A stretch of DNA of 64,000 nucleotides from Enterobacter hormaechei subsp. xiangfangensis (GCF_001729785.1 NZ_CP017183.1:2976001-3040000); one strand, 5' to 3'. Shown: positions 28,888-40,182, counted from the stretch's first letter. The notes: generated by a model not told the origin, from the letters alone. Translations and numbers: made by a program.

Positions 28888-31800
28888 GTGAAGTTTTTCG
28901 CCCTCTTCATTTACCGTCCGGTGGCGACGATTTTACTCTCCGTCGCTATCACCCTGTGCGGCGTGCTGGGCTTCCGGCTGCTGCCGGTGGCCCCGCTGCC
29001 GCAGGTCGATTTCCCGGTGATCATGGTCAGCGCCTCGCTGCCGGGTGCCTCGCCGGAAACCATGGCCTCATCGGTGGCGACGCCGCTTGAGCGCTCGCTT
29101 GGTCGAATTGCCGGGGTTAACGAGATGACCTCCAGCAGTTCGCTGGGCAGCACGCGCATCATTCTGGAATTCAATTTCGACCGGGACATCAACGGCGCGG
29201 CGCGTGACGTGCAGGCCGCGATTAACGCCGCCCAAAGCCTGCTGCCGAGCGGCATGCCGAGCCGTCCAACCTATCGCAAGGCCAACCCCTCCGACGCGCC
29301 GATCATGATCCTGACGCTCACGTCAGAGACCTACTCCCAGGGCGAGCTGTACGATTTTGCCTCCACCCAGCTGGCGCAAACCATCGCCCAGATTGACGGC
29401 GTGGGCGACGTGGACGTCGGCGGCAGCTCCCTGCCCGCCGTGCGCGTGGGGCTGAATCCGCAGGCGCTGTTTAACCAGGGCGTGTCGCTGGACGACGTGC
29501 GTTCCGCCATCAGCAACGCCAACGTGCGTAAGCCGCAGGGCGCGATTGAGGACAGCAGCCACCGCTGGCAGATCCAGACTAACGACGAGCTGAAAACCGC
29601 CGCCGAGTATCAGCCGTTGATTATTCACTACAACAACGGCGCGGCGGTGCGCCTGAGCGACGTCGCCAGCGTCACCGATTCGGTGCAGGACGTGCGTAAC
29701 GCCGGGATGACCAACGCCAAACCGGCGATTTTGCTGATGATCCGCAAGCTGCCGGAAGCCAACATCATTCAGACGGTGAACAGCATCCGCACGCGCCTGC
29801 CGGAGCTTCAGGAAACGATTCCGGCGGCCATCGATCTCCAGATTGCGCAGGACCGCTCCCCCACCATCCGCGCCTCGCTTGAGGAGGTAGAGCAAACGCT
29901 GATCATCTCCGTCGCGCTGGTGATCCTGGTGGTGTTCCTGTTCCTGCGCTCGGGGCGCGCGACGCTGATCCCGGCGGTGGCGGTGCCAGTATCGCTGATA
30001 GGCACCTTTGCCGCCATGTACCTGTGCGGCTTTAGCCTTAACAACCTGTCGCTGATGGCGCTGACGATTGCCACCGGGTTTGTGGTGGATGACGCCATCG
30101 TGGTGCTGGAGAATATCTCGCGCCATCTGGAAGCGGGCATGAAGCCGCTCCAGGCGGCGCTTCAGGGGACGCGCGAAGTGGGCTTCACGGTCCTGTCCAT
30201 GAGCCTGTCGCTGGTAGCGGTATTCCTGCCACTGCTGCTGATGGGCGGCCTGCCGGGGCGACTGCTGCGCGAATTTGCCGTCACGCTTTCCGTCGCCATT
30301 GGTATCTCACTGGTGATTTCGCTGACGCTGACGCCGATGATGTGCGGCTGGATGCTAAAGCGCAGCCAACCGCACTCGCAGCCGCGCAGGAAAGGCTTTG
30401 GCCGCGTCCTGATGGCGATGCAGTCCGGCTACGGCAAATCGCTGAAATGGGTGCTGAACCACACGCGTATTGTCGGGCTGGTGCTGATCGGCACCATCGT
30501 CCTCAACGTCTGGATGTATATCACCATCCCGAAAACCTTCTTCCCGGAGCAGGATACCGGGGTGCTGATGGGGGGCATTCAGGCGGACCAGAGCATTTCG
30601 TTCCAGGCGATGCGCGGCAAACTGCAAGACTTTATGAAAATCATCCGGGAAGATCCGGCCGTGGATAACGTCACCGGCTTTACCGGCGGCTCGCGCGTTA
30701 ACAGCGGGATGATGTTTATTACCCTTAAGCCGCGCGGTGAACGTCACGAAACGGCGCAGCAGATCATTGACCGCCTGCGGCTGAAGCTTGCCAAAGAGCC
30801 GGGGGCAAATCTGTTTTTGATGGCCGTTCAGGATATCCGCGTCGGCGGACGACAGGCTAACGCCAGCTATCAGTACACCCTGCTCTCGGATGACTTAGCC
30901 GCCCTGCGCGAGTGGGAGCCGAAGATCCGTAAAGCGCTGGCCGCGCTGCCGCAGCTGGCGGACGTGAACTCTGACAGCCAAAACAACGGTGCGGAGATGG
31001 CGCTCACCTACGATCGTGAAACCATGGCCCGCCTGGGCATTAACGTGGAGGCGGCCAACAGCCTGCTGAACAACGCCTTCGGGCAGCGTGAAGTCTCTAC
31101 CATCTATCAGCCGATGAACCAGTACAAGGTGGTGATGGAGGTGGATCCGCGCTACACCCAGGACATCAGCGCGCTGGACAAGATGTTTGTGATCAATGAT
31201 GACGGTAAGGCGATTCCGCTGTCGTACTTCGCCAGCTGGCAGCCGTCGAACGCCCCGCTGTCGGTGAACCACCAGGGGCTTTCCGCCGCCTCGACCGTCT
31301 CGTTTAACCTGCCAACCGGCTCGTCGCTGTCTGAGGCCAGCGATGCCATTAATCGCGCCATGACCCAGCTCGGGGTGCCCTCCTCGGTGCGCGGCAGCTT
31401 TGCCGGTACGGCGCAGGTGTTCCAGGACACCATGAACTCGCAGGTTATTTTGATTCTGGCGGCCATTGCCACGGTTTATATCGTGCTGGGCGTGCTGTAC
31501 GAAAGCTACGTGCACCCGTTGACCATTCTCTCCACGCTTCCCTCTGCGGGCGTGGGGGCGCTGCTGGCGCTGGAGCTGTTCGGTGCCCCATTCAGTCTTA
31601 TCGCGCTTATCGGGATCATGCTATTGATTGGCATCGTGAAGAAAAACGCGATAATGATGGTCGACTTTGCCCTGGACGCCCAGCGCAACGGCAACCTGAC
31701 GCCGGACGAGGCGATATTCCAGGCCTGTCTGCTGCGTTTTCGCCCGATCATGATGACCACGCTGGCCGCGCTGTTCGGCGCGCTGCCGCTGGTCATATCC

Positions 31801-31965
31801 GGCGGTGACGGCTCTGAACTACGCCAGCCGCTGGGGATCACGATCGTTGGCGGCCTGGTGATGAGCCAGCTGCTGACGCTCTACACGACGCCGGTAGTCT
31901 ATCTGTTCTTTGACCGCCTGCGGCTGCGTTTTTCGCGTAAAAAGAGAACCACGGTGACCGAGTAA
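28888..31965 (+). CDS. mdtC: Multidrug efflux RND transporter permease MdtC
   Basis: This 1025-residue RND subunit partners MdtB. It begins with GTG directly after the mdtB stop. The twelve-segment topology and the duplicated RND repeat are clear, with the [13 protein letters not shown] proton-relay motif and [13 protein letters not shown] in the second half. In the E. coli heterotrimer MdtC is thought to bind drug. Full length. Confidence 0.97.
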   Translation: MKFFALFIYRPVATILLSVAITLCGVLGFRLLPVAPLPQVDFPVIMVSASLPGASPETMASSVATPLERSLGRIAGVNEMTSSSSLGSTRIILEFNFDRDINGAARDVQAAINAAQSLLPSGMPSRPTYRKANPSDAPIMILTLTSETYSQGELYDFASTQLAQTIAQIDGVGDVDVGGSSLPAVRVGLNPQALFNQGVSLDDVRSAISNANVRKPQGAIEDSSHRWQIQTNDELKTAAEYQPLIIHYNNGAAVRLSDVASVTDSVQDVRNAGMTNAKPAILLMIRKLPEANIIQTVNSIRTRLPELQETIPAAIDLQIAQDRSPTIRASLEEVEQTLIISVALVILVVFLFLRSGRATLIPAVAVPVSLIGTFAAMYLCGFSLNNLSLMALTIATGFVVDDAIVVLENISRHLEAGMKPLQAALQGTREVGFTVLSMSLSLVAVFLPLLLMGGLPGRLLREFAVTLSVAIGISLVISLTLTPMMCGWMLKRSQPHSQPRRKGFGRVLMAMQSGYGKSLKWVLNHTRIVGLVLIGTIVLNVWMYITIPKTFFPEQDTGVLMGGIQADQSISFQAMRGKLQDFMKIIREDPAVDNVTGFTGGSRVNSGMMFITLKPRGERHETAQQIIDRLRLKLAKEPGANLFLMAVQDIRVGGRQANASYQYTLLSDDLAALREWEPKIRKALAALPQLADVNSDSQNNGAEMALTYDRETMARLGINVEAANSLLNNAFGQREVSTIYQPMNQYKVVMEVDPRYTQDISALDKMFVINDDGKAIPLSYFASWQPSNAPLSVNHQGLSAASTVSFNLPTGSSLSEASDAINRAMTQLGVPSSVRGSFAGTAQVFQDTMNSQVILILAAIATVYIVLGVLYESYVHPLTILSTLPSAGVGALLALELFGAPFSLIALIGIMLLIGIVKKNAIMMVDFALDAQRNGNLTPDEAIFQACLLRFRPIMMTTLAALFGALPLVISGGDGSELRQPLGITIVGGLVMSQLLTLYTTPVVYLFFDRLRLRFSRKKRTTVTE

Positions 31966-33381
31966 ATGACCGACCTACCCAGTAACGTTCGCTGGCAATT
32001 GTGGATCGTCGCGTTCGGCTTCTTTATGCAGTCGCTGGACACGACTATCGTGAACACCGCCCTCCCCTCGATGGCGAAAAGCCTGGGGGAGAGCCCGCTG
32101 CACATGCATATGGTGATTGTCGCCTACGTGCTGACGGTCGCCGTGATGCTGCCTGCCAGCGGCTGGCTGGCGGATAAAGTCGGCGTGCGAAACATCTTCT
32201 TCACCGCCATTGTGCTGTTTACCACCGGGTCGCTGTTTTGCGCCCAGGCCAATACCCTCGACCAGCTGGTGATGGCGCGCGTGCTACAGGGCGTCGGCGG
32301 CGCGATGATGGTACCCGTCGGGCGGTTAACGGTGATGAAAATTGTTCCGCGCGCGCAGTATATGGCGGCGATGACCTTCGTCACCCTGCCCGGTCAGGTC
32401 GGCCCGCTGCTTGGCCCGGCGCTGGGCGGGATTCTGGTGGAGTATGCCTCCTGGCACTGGATCTTCCTGATCAACCTGCCGGTCGGTATTATCGGCGCGA
32501 TTGCCACCCTGACGCTGATGCCGAACTATAAAATGCAGACCCGGCGCTTTGATTTCTTTGGCTTCATCCTGCTGGCAGCTGGCATGGCGACGCTTACCCT
32601 CGCGCTCGACGGGCAAAAAGGGCTGGGGATCTCCTCCCTGTCGCTCGCCCTGCTGGTAGCGCTGGGTGTCACCGCCATTCTCTGGTATCTGTGGCATGCC
32701 AGAGGTAACGCTAACGCGCTGTTCAGCCTAAATCTGTTCAAGAATCCCACCTACCGTCTTGGTCTGTTCGGCAGCTTTGCCGGACGCATCGGCAGCGGCA
32801 TGTTGCCGTTTATGACGCCGGTATTTTTACAGATTGGGATGGGCTTCTCGCCGTTCCATGCCGGGCTGATGATGATCCCGATGGTACTTGGCAGCATGGG
32901 GATGAAGCGTATTGTGGTGCAGGTGGTGAACCGCTTTGGCTATCGCCGCGTGCTGGTGGCCGCCACGATCGGGCTGGCGTTGGTCTGCCTGCTGTTTATG
33001 GCCGTGGCGCTGCTGGGCTGGTACTACATCCTGCCGCTGGTGCTGTTCTGCCAGGGGATCATCAACTCCATGCGATTCTCGTCGATGAACACCCTGACGC
33101 TGAAAGATCTGCCGGACGAGCTGGCAAGCAGTGGTAACAGTCTGCTGTCGATGATCATGCAGCTCTCCATGAGCGTGGGGGTCACGGTTGCCGGATTGCT
33201 GCTCGGCATGTACGGTCAGCACCATCTCAGCGCCGACACCCCCGTCGCGCATCAGGTCTTTTTATACACTTACCTCAGCATGGCGGTAATTATCGCTCTG
33301 CCCGCTTTTATCTTTGCCAGAGTGCCGAATGACACGACCAAAAACGTCGTGATCCGACGCGGCAAAAGGAGTGCACCATGA
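31966..33381 (+). CDS. mdtD: MFS transporter MdtD
   Basis: This 471-residue major-facilitator protein of the DHA2 (14-segment) type has the [15 protein letters not shown] motif in TM1 and the LADKVGVR loop motif A. It is co-transcribed with mdtABC but is not needed for their drug resistance in E. coli, where a role in iron-citrate export has been proposed. It starts right after mdtC and overlaps baeS by 4 bases. Confidence 0.95.
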   Translation: MTDLPSNVRWQLWIVAFGFFMQSLDTTIVNTALPSMAKSLGESPLHMHMVIVAYVLTVAVMLPASGWLADKVGVRNIFFTAIVLFTTGSLFCAQANTLDQLVMARVLQGVGGAMMVPVGRLTVMKIVPRAQYMAAMTFVTLPGQVGPLLGPALGGILVEYASWHWIFLINLPVGIIGAIATLTLMPNYKMQTRRFDFFGFILLAAGMATLTLALDGQKGLGISSLSLALLVALGVTAILWYLWHARGNANALFSLNLFKNPTYRLGLFGSFAGRIGSGMLPFMTPVFLQIGMGFSPFHAGLMMIPMVLGSMGMKRIVVQVVNRFGYRRVLVAATIGLALVCLLFMAVALLGWYYILPLVLFCQGIINSMRFSSMNTLTLKDLPDELASSGNSLLSMIMQLSMSVGVTVAGLLLGMYGQHHLSADTPVAHQVFLYTYLSMAVIIALPAFIFARVPNDTTKNVVIRRGKRSAP

Positions 33382-34781
33382 AATTCTGGCGTCCGGGGAT
33401 CACCGGTAAGCTTTTTGTGGCGATTTTCGCCACCTGTATCGTCCTGCTGATTACTATGCACTGGGCGGTGCGGGTCAGCTTTGAGCGCGGCTTTATTGAC
33501 TACATCAAGCACGGTAACGAACAGCGTTTACAGGGCTTAAGCGACGCGCTGGGGGAACAGTATAGCCTGCACGGTAACTGGCGTTTTCTGCGCAACAACG
33601 ATCGCTTTATATTTCAAATTCTGCGCTCGCTGGAGCACGATAATGACGACGACCGTCCGGGACCGGGCATGCCGCCGCACGGCTGGCGCACCCAGTTCTG
33701 GGTAATTGATCAGGAGATGCGCGTGCTCGTTGGCCCACGCTCTCCGGTACCGCCGGACGGCACAAAGCGCGCCATTACCTCGAACGGCGCCACGGTGGGC
33801 TGGGTTATCGCCTCCCCGGTCGAGCGGCTGACGCGCAACACCGACATCAACTTTGACCGCCAGCAGCGTCAGACCAGCTGGTTGATTGTCGCGCTTTCTA
33901 CCCTGCTTGCGGCGCTCGCCACCTTCCCGCTGGCGCGCGGCCTGCTGGCGCCGGTTAAGCGCCTGGTGGAAGGCACGCACAAGCTGGCGGCGGGTGATTT
34001 CTCGACCCGCGTGGACACCCGCAGCCAGGATGAACTGGGCAAGCTGGCGCAGGACTTCAACCAGCTCGCCAGCACGCTGGAAAAAAACCAGCAGATGCGC
34101 CGCGATTTTATGGCCGACATTTCGCACGAGCTGCGCACCCCGCTGGCGGTGCTGCGCGGCGAGCTGGAGGCGATTCAGGACGGCGTGCGGCAGTTCACCC
34201 CCGAGTCGGTGGCCTCGCTTCAGGCGGAAGTCGGTACGCTGACCAAACTGGTGGACGATCTGCATCAGCTTTCCATGTCCGACGAAGGCGCCCTGGCTTA
34301 CCAGAAAGCACCGATCGATGTGATCAATATCCTTGAAGTCGTGACCGGCGCATTCCGCGAGCGCTTCGCCAGCCGTGACCTGAAAATCAACCTTTCGCTG
34401 CCGGACAGTGCGGTGGTGTTCGGCGACAGAGATCGCCTGATGCAGCTGTTCAATAATCTGCTGGAGAACAGCCTCCGCTACACCGACGGCGGCGGCGCGC
34501 TGCATATCTCCGGCAGGCAGGAAAACGGGCGCTTTGCCCTGACCTTTGCGGACTCCGCCCCTGGCGTGAAGGATGCGCAGCTGGAAAAACTGTTCGAGCG
34601 CTTCTATCGCACCGAAGGTTCACGCAACCGCGCCAGCGGCGGTTCCGGCCTTGGGCTGGCCATTTGCGTTAACATTGTGGAGGCCCATGGCGGCACCATC
34701 CGCGCCGCCCATTCGCCTTTTGGCGGGGTTAGCATTACAGTAGAGTTACCTCTGGAACGGGATTTATCGAGGGAAGCATGA
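33378..34781 (+). CDS. baeS: Envelope-stress sensor histidine kinase BaeS
   Basis: This 467-residue inner-membrane kinase has TM1 near residues 12-32, a short periplasmic sensor, TM2 near 165-185 and a HAMP domain. The HisKA motif follows ([16 protein letters not shown], phospho-acceptor histidine near residue 250), then an HATPase domain with N, G1 (FADSAPGV) and G2 (SGLGLAI) boxes. It senses indole, flavonoids, tannins and other envelope stress and phosphorylates BaeR. Full length. Confidence 0.96.
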   Translation: MKFWRPGITGKLFVAIFATCIVLLITMHWAVRVSFERGFIDYIKHGNEQRLQGLSDALGEQYSLHGNWRFLRNNDRFIFQILRSLEHDNDDDRPGPGMPPHGWRTQFWVIDQEMRVLVGPRSPVPPDGTKRAITSNGATVGWVIASPVERLTRNTDINFDRQQRQTSWLIVALSTLLAALATFPLARGLLAPVKRLVEGTHKLAAGDFSTRVDTRSQDELGKLAQDFNQLASTLEKNQQMRRDFMADISHELRTPLAVLRGELEAIQDGVRQFTPESVASLQAEVGTLTKLVDDLHQLSMSDEGALAYQKAPIDVINILEVVTGAFRERFASRDLKINLSLPDSAVVFGDRDRLMQLFNNLLENSLRYTDGGGALHISGRQENGRFALTFADSAPGVKDAQLEKLFERFYRTEGSRNRASGGSGLGLAICVNIVEAHGGTIRAAHSPFGGVSITVELPLERDLSREA

Positions 34782-35500
34782 CCGAGTTACCGATTGACGA
34801 CAACACACCGCGTATTTTGATCGTGGAAGACGAGCCTAAACTTGGGCAACTGCTGATCGACTATTTGCGCGCTGCGAGTTACGCGCCAACGCTTATCAGC
34901 CACGGCGACCAGGTGCTGCCCTACGTGCGCCAGACGCCGCCGGATCTGATCCTGCTGGATCTGATGCTGCCGGGTACCGACGGCCTAACCCTGTGCCGCG
35001 AAATTCGTCGTTTCTCCGATGTGCCCATCGTGATGGTGACGGCCAAAATCGAAGAGATCGATCGTCTGCTGGGGCTCGAAATCGGCGCCGACGATTACAT
35101 CTGCAAGCCTTACAGCCCGCGGGAGGTGGTCGCTCGCGTGAAAACCATCCTCCGCCGCTGTAAGCCGCAGCGTGAATTGCAGGTGCTGGATGCGCAAAGC
35201 CCGCTGATCGTCGACGAAAGCCGTTTCCAGGCGAGCTGGCGCAGCAAACTTTTGGATCTCACCCCCGCAGAGTTTCGCCTGTTGAAAACGCTCTCCCACG
35301 AGCCGGGCAAAGTGTTTTCCCGCGAGCAGCTGCTTAACCATCTGTATGACGATTACCGCGTGGTGACCGACCGCACCATCGACAGCCACATCAAAAACCT
35401 GCGCCGCAAGCTGGAGGCGCTGGACGCCGACCAGTCGTTTATTCGCGCGGTGTACGGCGTGGGGTATCGCTGGGAAGCGGATGCGTGCAGGATTGCTTAA
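34778..35500 (+). CDS. baeR: Response regulator BaeR
   Basis: This 240-residue OmpR/PhoB-type regulator has a receiver domain with the phospho-acceptor Asp61 (LLDLMLPG) and a C-terminal winged-helix DNA-binding domain ending in a typical YGVGYRW wing. It activates mdtABCD-baeSR, acrD and spy in E. coli. The start overlaps the baeS stop by 4 bases. A strong hairpin follows at 35511-35542. Confidence 0.96.
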   Translation: MTELPIDDNTPRILIVEDEPKLGQLLIDYLRAASYAPTLISHGDQVLPYVRQTPPDLILLDLMLPGTDGLTLCREIRRFSDVPIVMVTAKIEEIDRLLGLEIGADDYICKPYSPREVVARVKTILRRCKPQRELQVLDAQSPLIVDESRFQASWRSKLLDLTPAEFRLLKTLSHEPGKVFSREQLLNHLYDDYRVVTDRTIDSHIKNLRRKLEALDADQSFIRAVYGVGYRWEADACRIA

Positions 35501-35510
35501 TATTTGCTTT

Positions 35511-35545
35511 AACGATGATTACCTGCCCAGGTAATCATCGTTCTT
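35511..35545 (+). terminator. Hairpin ending the mdt-bae operon
   Basis: A perfect 15-bp inverted repeat (AACGATGATTACCTG and its complement) with a 2-base centre lies 11 bases after the baeR stop. It ends in TTCTTC rather than a pure T run, so termination strength is uncertain. Confidence 0.65.
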
Positions 35546-35649
35546 CATAACATTCACTTTCTAACAACACGCCTACCTGATTTGACAATTGCAAACTGTA
35601 ATGTTTGATGTTAAAAACGAAATAAATCACTATATTACGGCTTCAAGAA

Positions 35650-36588
35650 ATGCAAAATTTTATTGGTAATTTATTCATTATCATCACCACAGCTATAAGC
35701 GTTGCCAGCCTTTTTCTGGGGTTATTTGCTTATAATAAAAAAATGAAAACAAAAGCAATACAAAAAATAGAACTCCTCATACCTAAAAAAAACAGAATAA
35801 CCAAGTTTTCCGAGCAATGGGTAAGCGCTTTTTTCCTGGCATTCGGTAATCATGCATTCTCAAAAAGGCAATTAATTACCATCCCGTTTTTATTGGTTTT
35901 ATATTCCAGTATCTTATTTGTAGTTTGGTATCTCTGGGTGCTGACTTTTAGAAATCCTGAGCACATCATTCCTCAACATCTGCCATTGACCATTGAAGTT
36001 GCTTTACATGACTTTATTCATTTTGGCTTTTGGTACTCTTTACTGCTTGATGTGATGTCAATTTATCTTATCAGAGCTTACATTAACGCAGGTCTATCGA
36101 AAGGGTTTTCGTCTGTAAAATCGATCGTTTATTTTTCTTCAATTGTTCTGGGTGTTATGCTCTCATTTACACTTATCATCACCCATCTTAAAAATGCTTC
36201 GATTGAGGACCTCTATATCCAGCAAGGCCTGTATTTTGAAGACAGACCTGTAATGACATGGAACCCGCTGGAAGTGATACGTTCTTCACTGGATTTCATC
36301 GATAACGAAACCATGATTATCTTTACCTCAAAAGGGGCAATATCTAACTACTTCATTCCGCAGGCGATCATGTTTTACCTTTCCATGTTTACGCAATTGA
36401 CGCTGCTTATTGTTTTCATCAGCTATATGATCACAAAAATACTGCATAACATCCGAACGGTTGCCATCTGGACAGTCAAGTATTCTGGAACGGCTACGAT
36501 GAATGCCATTGGTTTCATTCTTATCGCCGGTATTATTCTACTGGCTTTAATATATTTGTGTTTGTATGTCATATCGCTAATGGTTTAA
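35650..36588 (+). CDS. Unrecognised multi-pass membrane protein, AT-rich
   Basis: I do not recognise this 312-residue protein. Hydrophobic segments near residues 5-25, 78-100, 120-145, 155-180, 235-260 and 285-310 suggest about six membrane spans, with a basic cytoplasmic stretch after the first. There is no catalytic motif that I can identify. The gene is far more AT-rich than its neighbours and stands alone between the baeR hairpin and trhP, where I do not recall a gene in E. coli, so it is probably acquired. No clear ribosome-binding site precedes the ATG at 35650. Confidence 0.6.
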   Translation: MQNFIGNLFIIITTAISVASLFLGLFAYNKKMKTKAIQKIELLIPKKNRITKFSEQWVSAFFLAFGNHAFSKRQLITIPFLLVLYSSILFVVWYLWVLTFRNPEHIIPQHLPLTIEVALHDFIHFGFWYSLLLDVMSIYLIRAYINAGLSKGFSSVKSIVYFSSIVLGVMLSFTLIITHLKNASIEDLYIQQGLYFEDRPVMTWNPLEVIRSSLDFIDNETMIIFTSKGAISNYFIPQAIMFYLSMFTQLTLLIVFISYMITKILHNIRTVAIWTVKYSGTATMNAIGFILIAGIILLALIYLCLYVISLMV

Positions 36589-36739
36589 AGATACGAAGTA
36601 TTATGTCATCTGAAAGGGGTGAGGCGCTTTACCTCCCCGCCCCGCAGCGCTACAATGCCCGCCCTTAAAGTGGGGGATCTCCCCTTACCGCTGCACCAGG
36701 TGCATGCGGATCTGACCTGTCATCAGAACGAGAACAAAC

Positions 36740-38101
36740 ATGTTTAAACCGGAACTTCTTTCCCCGGCGGGAACGCTGCAAAATATGCGTTACGCTTTCG
36801 CCTATGGTGCCGACGCCGTTTACGCGGGCCAGCCGCGCTACTCGCTGCGCGTGCGTAACAACGAATTCAACCACGAGAATCTTCAGCTCGGCATCAACGA
36901 AGCGCATGCCCTGGGCAAAAAATTCTACGTGGTGGTGAACATCGCGCCGCACAACGCCAAGCTGAAAACGTTCATTCGCGACCTGAAGCCGGTCGTGGAG
37001 ATGGGGCCGGACGCGCTGATCATGTCGGACCCGGGTTTAATCATGCTGGTTCGGGAGAATTTCCCGGAGATGGACATTCACCTCTCAGTGCAGGCTAACG
37101 CCGTCAACTGGGCAACGGTGAAATTCTGGAAACAGATGGGGCTGACCCGCGTCATTCTGTCCCGCGAGCTGTCCCTCGAAGAGATCGAAGAGATCCGCAC
37201 CCAAGTGCCGGATATGGAGATCGAAATCTTCGTTCACGGCGCGCTGTGCATGGCCTACTCCGGCCGCTGCCTGCTCTCTGGCTACATCAACAAGCGTGAC
37301 CCGAACCAGGGTACCTGCACCAACGCCTGCCGCTGGGAATATAACGTTCAGGAAGGGAAAGAGGATGACATCGGTAACATCGTGCATAAACACGAGCCGA
37401 TTCCGGTCACCAACGTTGAGCCAACGCTGGGAATTGGCGCGCCTACCGACAGCGTGTTTATGATCGAAGAAGCCAAACGTCCGGGTGAGTACATGACCGC
37501 CTTCGAAGACGAGCACGGCACCTACATCATGAACTCTAAAGATCTGCGCGCCATCGCGCACGTCGAGCGTTTAACCAAGATGGGCGTACACTCCCTGAAA
37601 ATTGAAGGCCGCACCAAGTCTTACTACTACTGCGCCCGTACCGCACAGGTATATCGCAAAGCCATCGACGATGCCGCTGCCGGTAAACCGTTCGACACCA
37701 GCCTGCTGGAAACGCTGGAAGGTCTGGCGCATCGCGGCTATACCGAAGGTTTCCTGCGTCGTCACACTCACGACGACTACCAGAACTACGAGCATGGCTA
37801 TTCGATTTCCGAACGCCAGCAGTTTGTAGGCGACTTCACCGGCGAGCGTAAAGGCCCGCTGGCCGCCGTCGCCGTAAAAAACAAATTCACTAAAGGCGAC
37901 AGCCTGGAGCTGATGACGCCGCAGGGCAACATGAACTTCCGACTGGAGCACCTGGAAAACAAAAAAGGTGAGGCGATTGAGGTCGCACCTGGCGACGGCC
38001 ATGTGGTCTGGCTGCCGGTTCCTGAAGAGGTGGAGCTGGAGTTTGCGCTGCTGATGCGTAATTTTGAAGGTGAAAATACCCGAAATCCACACGGCAAATA
38101 G
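36740..38101 (+). CDS. trhP: tRNA 5-hydroxyuridine modification protein TrhP (YegQ)
   Basis: This 453-residue peptidase-U32-family protein is now known to hydroxylate uridine 34 of several tRNAs, with TrhO as an alternative route. The U32 signature EIFVHGALCMAYSGRCLLSGY is intact, followed by the cysteine pair in GTCTNACRWEY, likely involved in Fe-S binding. It has the same length as E. coli YegQ. The CyaR sRNA gene follows. Confidence 0.95.
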   Translation: MFKPELLSPAGTLQNMRYAFAYGADAVYAGQPRYSLRVRNNEFNHENLQLGINEAHALGKKFYVVVNIAPHNAKLKTFIRDLKPVVEMGPDALIMSDPGLIMLVRENFPEMDIHLSVQANAVNWATVKFWKQMGLTRVILSRELSLEEIEEIRTQVPDMEIEIFVHGALCMAYSGRCLLSGYINKRDPNQGTCTNACRWEYNVQEGKEDDIGNIVHKHEPIPVTNVEPTLGIGAPTDSVFMIEEAKRPGEYMTAFEDEHGTYIMNSKDLRAIAHVERLTKMGVHSLKIEGRTKSYYYCARTAQVYRKAIDDAAAGKPFDTSLLETLEGLAHRGYTEGFLRRHTHDDYQNYEHGYSISERQQFVGDFTGERKGPLAAVAVKNKFTKGDSLELMTPQGNMNFRLEHLENKKGEAIEVAPGDGHVVWLPVPEEVELEFALLMRNFEGENTRNPHGK

Positions 38102-38185
38102 TCAATCAACGGGATTTTTTCACGCTGGGATAATTCTTAGAATCGGATCACATACCGCTTCGTTCAATACGGGTATTATCCCCCC

Positions 38186-38272
38186 GCTGAAAAACATAAC
38201 CCATAAATGCTAGCTGTACCAGGAACCACCTCCTTAGCCTGCGTAATCTCCCTTACGCGGGCTTATTTTTTT
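38186..38272 (+). ncRNA. cyaR: CyaR (RyeE) small RNA
   Basis: The sequence from GCTGAAAAACATAACCC to the T run matches E. coli CyaR nearly base for base, including the conserved TAGCTGTACCAGGAACCACCTCC target-pairing segment (read in two pieces) and the terminator stem around TTACGCGGG. A -10 box (TATTAT, 38174-38179) stands 6 bases before the 5' end, and a TCACA half-site of the CRP type lies upstream. CyaR is an Hfq-binding sRNA repressing ompX, luxS, nadE and yqaE in E. coli. Confidence 0.95.
38245..38271 (+). repeat. P2-type attachment core in the CyaR terminator (left copy)
   Basis: The 3' end of CyaR reads, on the minus strand, as the 27-base core that I recall for phage P2 attP/attB, with one difference (GCG for GTG). 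The innermost 22 bases (38250-38271) recur at 40161-40182. The match to P2 rests on memory of the published core. Confidence 0.7.
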
Positions 38273-38511
38273 TGTTAACTCCTGAAATTTTTCCCCCTGA
38301 TAAATATGGCGTTGCATTGACCCGGGAAAGGTTTGTGTCAGCATTAGGCGTATCATCTAAGCAAATCGAACGAACAAAGGATCCTAATCACATTTTTTAA
38401 TGGATTTGAGAGGGATGAACACTATTCGGAACATTCCTAATTTTAAGTGTTAACAGGACCTTTACTCTTGATTTATTAACAATCAACGTTTCACACGGAC
38501 GGAGAGATGAA

Positions 38512-39477
38512 GTGACATTCACAGGACAATTTTCAAAGGATCTTCCAGATTACGAACTCGCACGCAGTCTTGGTCTTGCCTCTGGCGGCGATATAAATTT
38601 CACAGCACTTGCAGGTCAACTGGACTGTAGCAGAAATTTTAGCCAGGCCGGGATTATCTACTCAGACGGTACACGTCAGTGGCTAGTACGGCCATCAAGA
38701 AGGATTGCGACACCAAACGAAAGCTCGGTTAGTCATGTAGTCATAACCAAAGTAAATGCCGCATTAGTTAACCCTGTTCAGGCAACAACGGCGACGATTA
38801 ATTCCCCTTCCCTGGCAACTGAAATTGGTTCAACGGCAATTTCCTGCGGAGCCGCAATTCTTACTGTTGTACTTGCGGCAGGGGCCGGTATGGCTATACC
38901 TCTCACTGCAGGGTCTTCCGGTGCTATAGCCGCTGTGATTTTAGCCGGTGGTGTAGCAACTGGAATTCAATGTGCAAATGGGCTTGGCCGACTATCGTTG
39001 ATTGCTATGAATCATGATGATTACGTTGCGTGGATGGATTCCCAGGAGTGGTATACAGCAACCAACACAGCCCTGGATGCGATTTCTCTTGCCGGGGCTG
39101 CTGCGGGTTTAAAAAGCGCTGCATTAACATATCGCCTTCTTAACCGTTCATCGTCTGAGAGTTTGCTCTCCTTATTACAAAAAATGAGCCGGGCCGACCG
39201 TACGCGATTAACAGAGGAGATTATTCGTATCCGCAATCCCGGCATCTCGAATTCAGGTGTAAAAGCAGCAATGAAGGCAGGCGTGTATCCCAAACGTTAT
39301 CCGTCAGAAGCGTTGCAGTTGCTCTTACAGCGTGAGTTGCTGAATACCATTTCAAATTCTTCTGCCTTCGTTGGAAGTGCCATCTCAGGAAATATCAGAA
39401 ATCCACAGAATGTTGCACAAACGGGTAAATACATTTTTGGTTTAATTCAGTCTTTTTCATTTACAGGAAGTTATTGA
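38512..39477 (+). CDS. Unrecognised protein with Gly/Ala-rich hydrophobic core (insert cargo 1)
   Basis: This 321-residue protein starts at GTG after a GGAGAG ribosome-binding site. The N-terminal 100 residues are soluble. Residues about 105-165 form two or three Gly/Ala/Ile-rich hydrophobic stretches separated by short turns, resembling membrane-inserting hairpins of pore-forming toxins. The rest is helical and basic. I do not recognise the family. It ends 7 bases before the next gene, which encodes a membrane protein, so a toxin-immunity or abortive-infection pair is possible but unproven. Confidence 0.65.
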   Translation: MTFTGQFSKDLPDYELARSLGLASGGDINFTALAGQLDCSRNFSQAGIIYSDGTRQWLVRPSRRIATPNESSVSHVVITKVNAALVNPVQATTATINSPSLATEIGSTAISCGAAILTVVLAAGAGMAIPLTAGSSGAIAAVILAGGVATGIQCANGLGRLSLIAMNHDDYVAWMDSQEWYTATNTALDAISLAGAAAGLKSAALTYRLLNRSSSESLLSLLQKMSRADRTRLTEEIIRIRNPGISNSGVKAAMKAGVYPKRYPSEALQLLLQRELLNTISNSSAFVGSAISGNIRNPQNVAQTGKYIFGLIQSFSFTGSY

Positions 39478-39484
39478 CCCGTCC

Positions 39485-40090
39485 ATGATGAAATACATTA
39501 AAGATAGCCTTGCATTAAGTGCTTTGGTTAAAAGTAAAATGGCGACCGATGATCTCAACCAGCTTGAAACATTAAAAGAACAGTTAAAAGATCGGTTCGG
39601 CGTTCCTGTGGGCGTCCATATGACAGGAATTCCTTTGGCAGTGAGCACGTTACTGGCTATTTTTTGCTACGCCATGCTGCAAGTGTCCCTCTGGTTGTTG
39701 CTGTTTCGCTGGCTCGGCTTACCCGAATTTAAGGTTATGATGGGAGTATTCATTGCAGCGATTGTGTATTGTCTGGTAGTGATGAGCACGATGTTTCTGA
39801 CTACACGAGGTTCTTTACCTGGATATAAACTGCATATTTTCGTCATTACGCTGACAGGCATAATGAGCATCATTTATTTCATCTGGACGGGGATTTCGCT
39901 TTTATTCGGCCCTGTTGAGAACTACACACCGCAAATAACCTCTTTGCTGGGGCTGGGATTTTTCTTTCTGAACATTATGTGGATGAATTCATCGATTTTT
40001 TACCGCTCCATTGCGCTAACGCTACATAATCGGGTCTGGCGTAAGCAGCTCAAAATCGAGGCAAGGCCAATGTCACACCTCAAACGTTGA
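39485..40090 (+). CDS. Unrecognised four-segment membrane protein (insert cargo 2)
   Basis: This 201-residue protein has a soluble, charged N-terminal 40 residues and then about four or five hydrophobic segments (near residues 48-75, 80-105, 115-140, 148-175). The C-terminus is basic and probably cytoplasmic. It is co-transcribed with the preceding gene. A partner or immunity role is inferred only from the arrangement. Confidence 0.65.
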   Translation: MMKYIKDSLALSALVKSKMATDDLNQLETLKEQLKDRFGVPVGVHMTGIPLAVSTLLAIFCYAMLQVSLWLLLFRWLGLPEFKVMMGVFIAAIVYCLVVMSTMFLTTRGSLPGYKLHIFVITLTGIMSIIYFIWTGISLLFGPVENYTPQITSLLGLGFFFLNIMWMNSSIFYRSIALTLHNRVWRKQLKIEARPMSHLKR

Positions 40091-40160
40091 CCACAATAGT
40101 CAATTGAGCGGCAGTAGTATGCACTGTAAGCGCTACGGGGTTCTTTAGTCGATTTCAAAG

Positions 40161-40182
40161 CCCTTACGCGGGCTTATTTTTT
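40161..40182 (+). repeat. Right copy of the CyaR terminator repeat
   Basis: Twenty-two bases identical to 38250-38271, with GCCC/GGGC as a short stem and six T after it. It marks the right edge of the insert and can still end transcription of the two cargo genes. Confidence 0.75.

Larger units (their letters stand above)
38245..40182. mobile_element. Small insert at the CyaR/P2 attachment site carrying two genes
   Basis: A segment of 1.89 kb lies between two direct copies of the CyaR terminator. It is AT-rich relative to the flanking trhP and yegS genes and carries a two-gene operon but no integrase. The arrangement suggests the scar of a P2-like prophage or satellite whose machinery was lost while a cargo pair stayed. 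E. coli K-12 keeps a P2 ogr remnant at the same place. An alternative is that the right-hand copy is simply a second terminator of the same type. Confidence 0.6.
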
